From NCBI GenBank assembly GCA_041687095.1, contig JAWLCQ010000023.1:1-43403 (forward strand): a stretch of 43,403 bases of DNA. The letters run 5' to 3'. Made by a program: the position numbers and the translations under genes. Below, one piece after another: positions 41,901-43,403 of this stretch (position 1 is the stretch's first letter; every line of letters begins with the position of its first letter). This DNA comes from JAWLCQ01 sp041687095. Lineage in GTDB: Bacteria; Planctomycetota; Phycisphaerae; SM23-33. The notes beneath the pieces are model-generated. The model was not told the DNA's origin. It saw only the letters and a program-made list of their open reading frames with translations, and ran no database searches.

Positions 41901-43403
41901 CGGGCAGACATCCACGACGCTCACCATCACCCCCAACGACGACACGGCCATCGAACCCTCCGAGACCGTGATCCTGACCATCATCTCCGACCCCGACTAC
42001 ACCCTCGGCGCCCAGTACAGCGGGACGGTGACGATCCTCAACGACGACCTGCCCACCGTCACCCTCGCCGCCACCGACGCCCAGGCCGCCGAGCGCGACG
42101 CCAACACCGGGACGTTCACGTTCACCCGCAGCGGCGTGGGCGAACTGACCAACGGCGACCTGACGGTGTACTACACCCTCACCGGCACGGCCGCCACGAG
42201 CGACTACCAGGAGACGTTCGGGGGGTCCGTGGTCATCCCCGACGGGCAAACCTCGGTCACGCTCACCGTCACGCCGGTGGACGACTGGATCGCCAACGAG
42301 GGCGCCGAGACCGTGGTGCTCACCCTCGCCGCCAACGCCGCCTACGCGCTGGGGACGTCCACGCAGGCCCAGGTCGCCATCGCCGACGACGACTACACCG
42401 CCCAGACGTTCGACATCGCGCACGGGCTGTACCTCAACCGCCCCGCCGTGAACGGGACGGTCCCGCAGATCGGGGACGCGAACTGGTGGTACAAGAAGGC
42501 CACCTGGGTCGGGGGGAACAAGGGCAACAGCTTCAGCACCAGCGGCAACAGTTTCAGCCTGTTCGGCCTGGGCGCCACCAGCCCCTACGGGTACTACCAC
42601 AACACGTACCAGCGTCCGCGGGTGGCCAACGGCACGAGCGACGCGGGCGGGTTCGCCGCCACCCTCAGCGGGTCCAGCGAGGGCACGGGCGTGTATGTGA
42701 CGGCCGAGAACGGCATGATGGCCGGGATCCAGTGGGTGGCCCCGCTGGACTGCGTGGTGGACGTCAGCTTCTCGATGATCGGCCGCAACGCCGCCAGCTC
42801 CGACGTCGAGTACCACCTGGGCAAGTGGGATGGGTCCGCGTGGACGAAGCTCGGGACGCCCAGTTGGGTGCTGGTGGACGAGACGTTCACCACCGCCAAC
42901 CCCGCGAGCCTGTCGGCGTCGAGCGTGTCGCTCAGCGCGGGCGACTCGATCTTCCTGTGCGTCAACTGCCACGATCTGGACGACTACGACGGCAGCCTGG
43001 TGTGGGGCGGGATCACCTTCACGCCCACCCCGCGCGTCTACATCACCGCCCCCGACCCCAACGCCGCCGAGGCCGGGCCCGATGCGGGCAGCTTCCAGGT
43101 CCACCGCGACGGGACGGCCGGGGACCTGACGGTGTACTACACCGTGGGCGGAACGGCGAGCAGCGGGGACTACAGCGAGACGCTCGGGGGGTCGGTGACG
43201 ATCCTCGACGGGCAGAGTTCGGCGACGATTTCGATCACCCCGGTGGACGACACGGAGGTGGAGGACGACGAGACGGTCATCCTCACCCTCACCCCCAACG
43301 CCGCCTACGCCCTCGCGAGCCCCGACAACGCCACCGTCACCATCGTGAGCGATGACGCCCCGGGGGCCAAGCTCGTCCAGGGCGTGGCCACCAACATCTC
43401 CAC
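38995..43403 (+). CDS. Giant LEPR-XLL surface protein with pectate-lyase-like, BACON-like and Calx-beta domains (3' end cut)
   Basis: At least 1469 residues; the frame runs off the window. The ATG at 38995 has AAAGGAGA upstream. Residues 28-35 read LEPRLLLS, the N-terminal LEPR-XLL motif of very large exported proteins in Planctomycetota; it replaces a classical signal peptide. After an immunoglobulin-like part, a right-handed beta-helix of the Pectate_lyase_3/GH28 type starts near residue 271 (FNVRTYGAVGDGVTDDRAAI, then VYFPAGTYAIG) and extends to about 800. Residues about 803-895 resemble a BACON domain (SLSWSVSDNVDWLTASP). Two Calx-beta domains follow, about 909-1019 and 1020-1132 (each with AE-x-GTFTFTRS and an NDD or VDD metal-loop motif), then a region of unknown fold (1137-1345) and a third Calx-beta (1346-1455). 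It could be a polysaccharide-binding or cleaving adhesin. Catalytic residues were not identified. Confidence 0.85.
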   Translation, partial: MATQDPGPAPRPHPVRGWAGPPIVLDPLEPRLLLSVVYPDVQSIVAPADNPTLPVEMDVFSPPVTAQTPDAEAPQLGEWTRTAAPDDVLAIAGYQLSDFQFNDFGKDTRFVAYGQTAAGNGVTAEAEILRLDGDLAGVVLDSSLPTWSTYMVWAGNDEGYSYPAIVNATEGWWVGPKVATRGDTVSAYGRNLAHDNGTSTSWVYLQPSAGSGQWVSPTAVNPYKIDFTVPAGLVNGSYEVWVHNGHGGAYGWSQAGTLTVDDGNPWTANVFNVRTYGAVGDGVTDDRAAIVAAYTAARNAGDWNTVYFPAGTYAIGTNIAPQAKQRWVGDGMGATSIVSHSSWSTTGSYSLIFGGGSHTEVKDLTLQANAGYNYSYLVYRRGLTNTRWTNVRFNAQNYNVIDANSCTRLFFTGCDLVGKQTFLGSASQVFIDGTDYYATNDTGVMWYTWGGDDISVTNSTGQDYDNSDPSSSAGWGQGRWFTGNGLWGSGINTYIGNNATYDLAVRPGCGEQNTGEQLMWEGNNHSYHGSPTAAASTTVTFANVGDLTGRYLTVADGKGVGQFRLITGYDSLTKTLTVAEPFNVIPDATSVIHIGNVNANLAIYNNSLDGKDSYATQSTASTGIEPFGGCLNVVATNNTLNDLRTGISAWALSNGDPAGWQPCYWGYYADNAMTDVYRGIHTTTSTISGATVGSAMLGNVFRNGSITNVASVAIAHGAGSAPADASSLTIFDDITVTNTPFGMSNGGKLLDTLLYNCDFSLGTATYAGSKGIEFGAAQTPGLRSNTWTGFETTYAGTTPGAILEAPIRVLEASATSGNSANVTLVVRNAGTSSLSWSVSDNVDWLTASPTSDAVAGENDSDTITLTCTAKQYLDPGTYPAVVTLTDGTAVTRVLVYFTVTGTSGPEPTTAEVGLSATDASAAESGPDTGTFTFTRSNGTGELRVRYSIAGTAIDADYDESLTGYVVFANGQTSTTLTITPNDDTAIEPSETVILTIISDPDYTLGAQYSGTVTILNDDLPTVTLAATDAQAAERDANTGTFTFTRSGVGELTNGDLTVYYTLTGTAATSDYQETFGGSVVIPDGQTSVTLTVTPVDDWIANEGAETVVLTLAANAAYALGTSTQAQVAIADDDYTAQTFDIAHGLYLNRPAVNGTVPQIGDANWWYKKATWVGGNKGNSFSTSGNSFSLFGLGATSPYGYYHNTYQRPRVANGTSDAGGFAATLSGSSEGTGVYVTAENGMMAGIQWVAPLDCVVDVSFSMIGRNAASSDVEYHLGKWDGSAWTKLGTPSWVLVDETFTTANPASLSASSVSLSAGDSIFLCVNCHDLDDYDGSLVWGGITFTPTPRVYITAPDPNAAEAGPDAGSFQVHRDGTAGDLTVYYTVGGTASSGDYSETLGGSVTILDGQSSATISITPVDDTEVEDDETVILTLTPNAAYALASPDNATVTIVSDDAPGAKLVQGVATNIS

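Noticed and set aside
38596..43104. A 1502-codon minus-strand frame over the LEPR-XLL gene
   Set aside because: The plus-strand frame has the ribosome site, promoter and clear domains; the minus frame is Val/Gly/Arg-rich without recognisable motifs.

Overview
The window is about 70% GC and looks like Planctomycetota, probably the Phycisphaerae side. The reasons are an N-terminal LEPR-XLL motif on a giant exported protein, two DUF1571 proteins, a large filamentous-haemagglutinin-type exoprotein, and dispersed palindromes of a kind common in such genomes. The phylum is inferred from gene content only. The high GC leaves very long open frames antisense to the real genes; these were ignored.

Layout. 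(1) 1-3737, minus strand: type VI secretion genes in the order tssA, tssB, tssC, hcp (hcp runs off the left edge). A GC hairpin lies before hcp and a large one upstream of tssA. (2) 3863-26482, minus strand: a two-partner secretion pair. tpsB comes first and encodes a 1060-residue outer-membrane transporter with what looks like a duplicated POTRA pair. It is followed by tpsA, a 6427-residue repeat-built exoprotein that fills 44% of the window. (3) 26801-29230, minus: a membrane-bound NarX-like hybrid histidine kinase with a C-terminal receiver and no DNA-binding domain. (4) 29519-34305, minus: a zinc-type ABC importer (znuA, znuC, znuB) with a phosphodiesterase/alkaline-phosphatase-superfamily lipoprotein overlapping its end. 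(5) 34360-36903, minus: two DUF1571 paralogues separated by a 467-bp nested palindromic element. (6) 37379-38191, minus: a DUF692/MNIO-like TIM-barrel enzyme. (7) 38995-43403, plus: the start of a very large LEPR-XLL surface protein with pectate-lyase-like, BACON-like and Calx-beta domains, behind a good sigma70-type promoter.

How they fit together. Most of the window concerns the cell surface: a contractile injection machine, a giant TPS adhesin with its own transporter, a second giant adhesin or polysaccharide-active protein, envelope lipoproteins and metal import. The least ordinary items are the duplicated POTRA region of TpsB, the layered repeat structure of TpsA, and two unrelated sets of palindromic DNA. 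One set is a pair of twin-hairpin elements with conserved arms and compensating inner stem changes. The other is the nested inverted array between the DUF1571 genes. A third dispersed repeat appears to have entered the signal-peptide region of the phosphodiesterase lipoprotein in frame.

Limits. Every family call comes from reading motifs by eye. Domain borders are approximate and promoter calls are pattern matches. No tRNA, rRNA, CRISPR array or transposase gene was seen.
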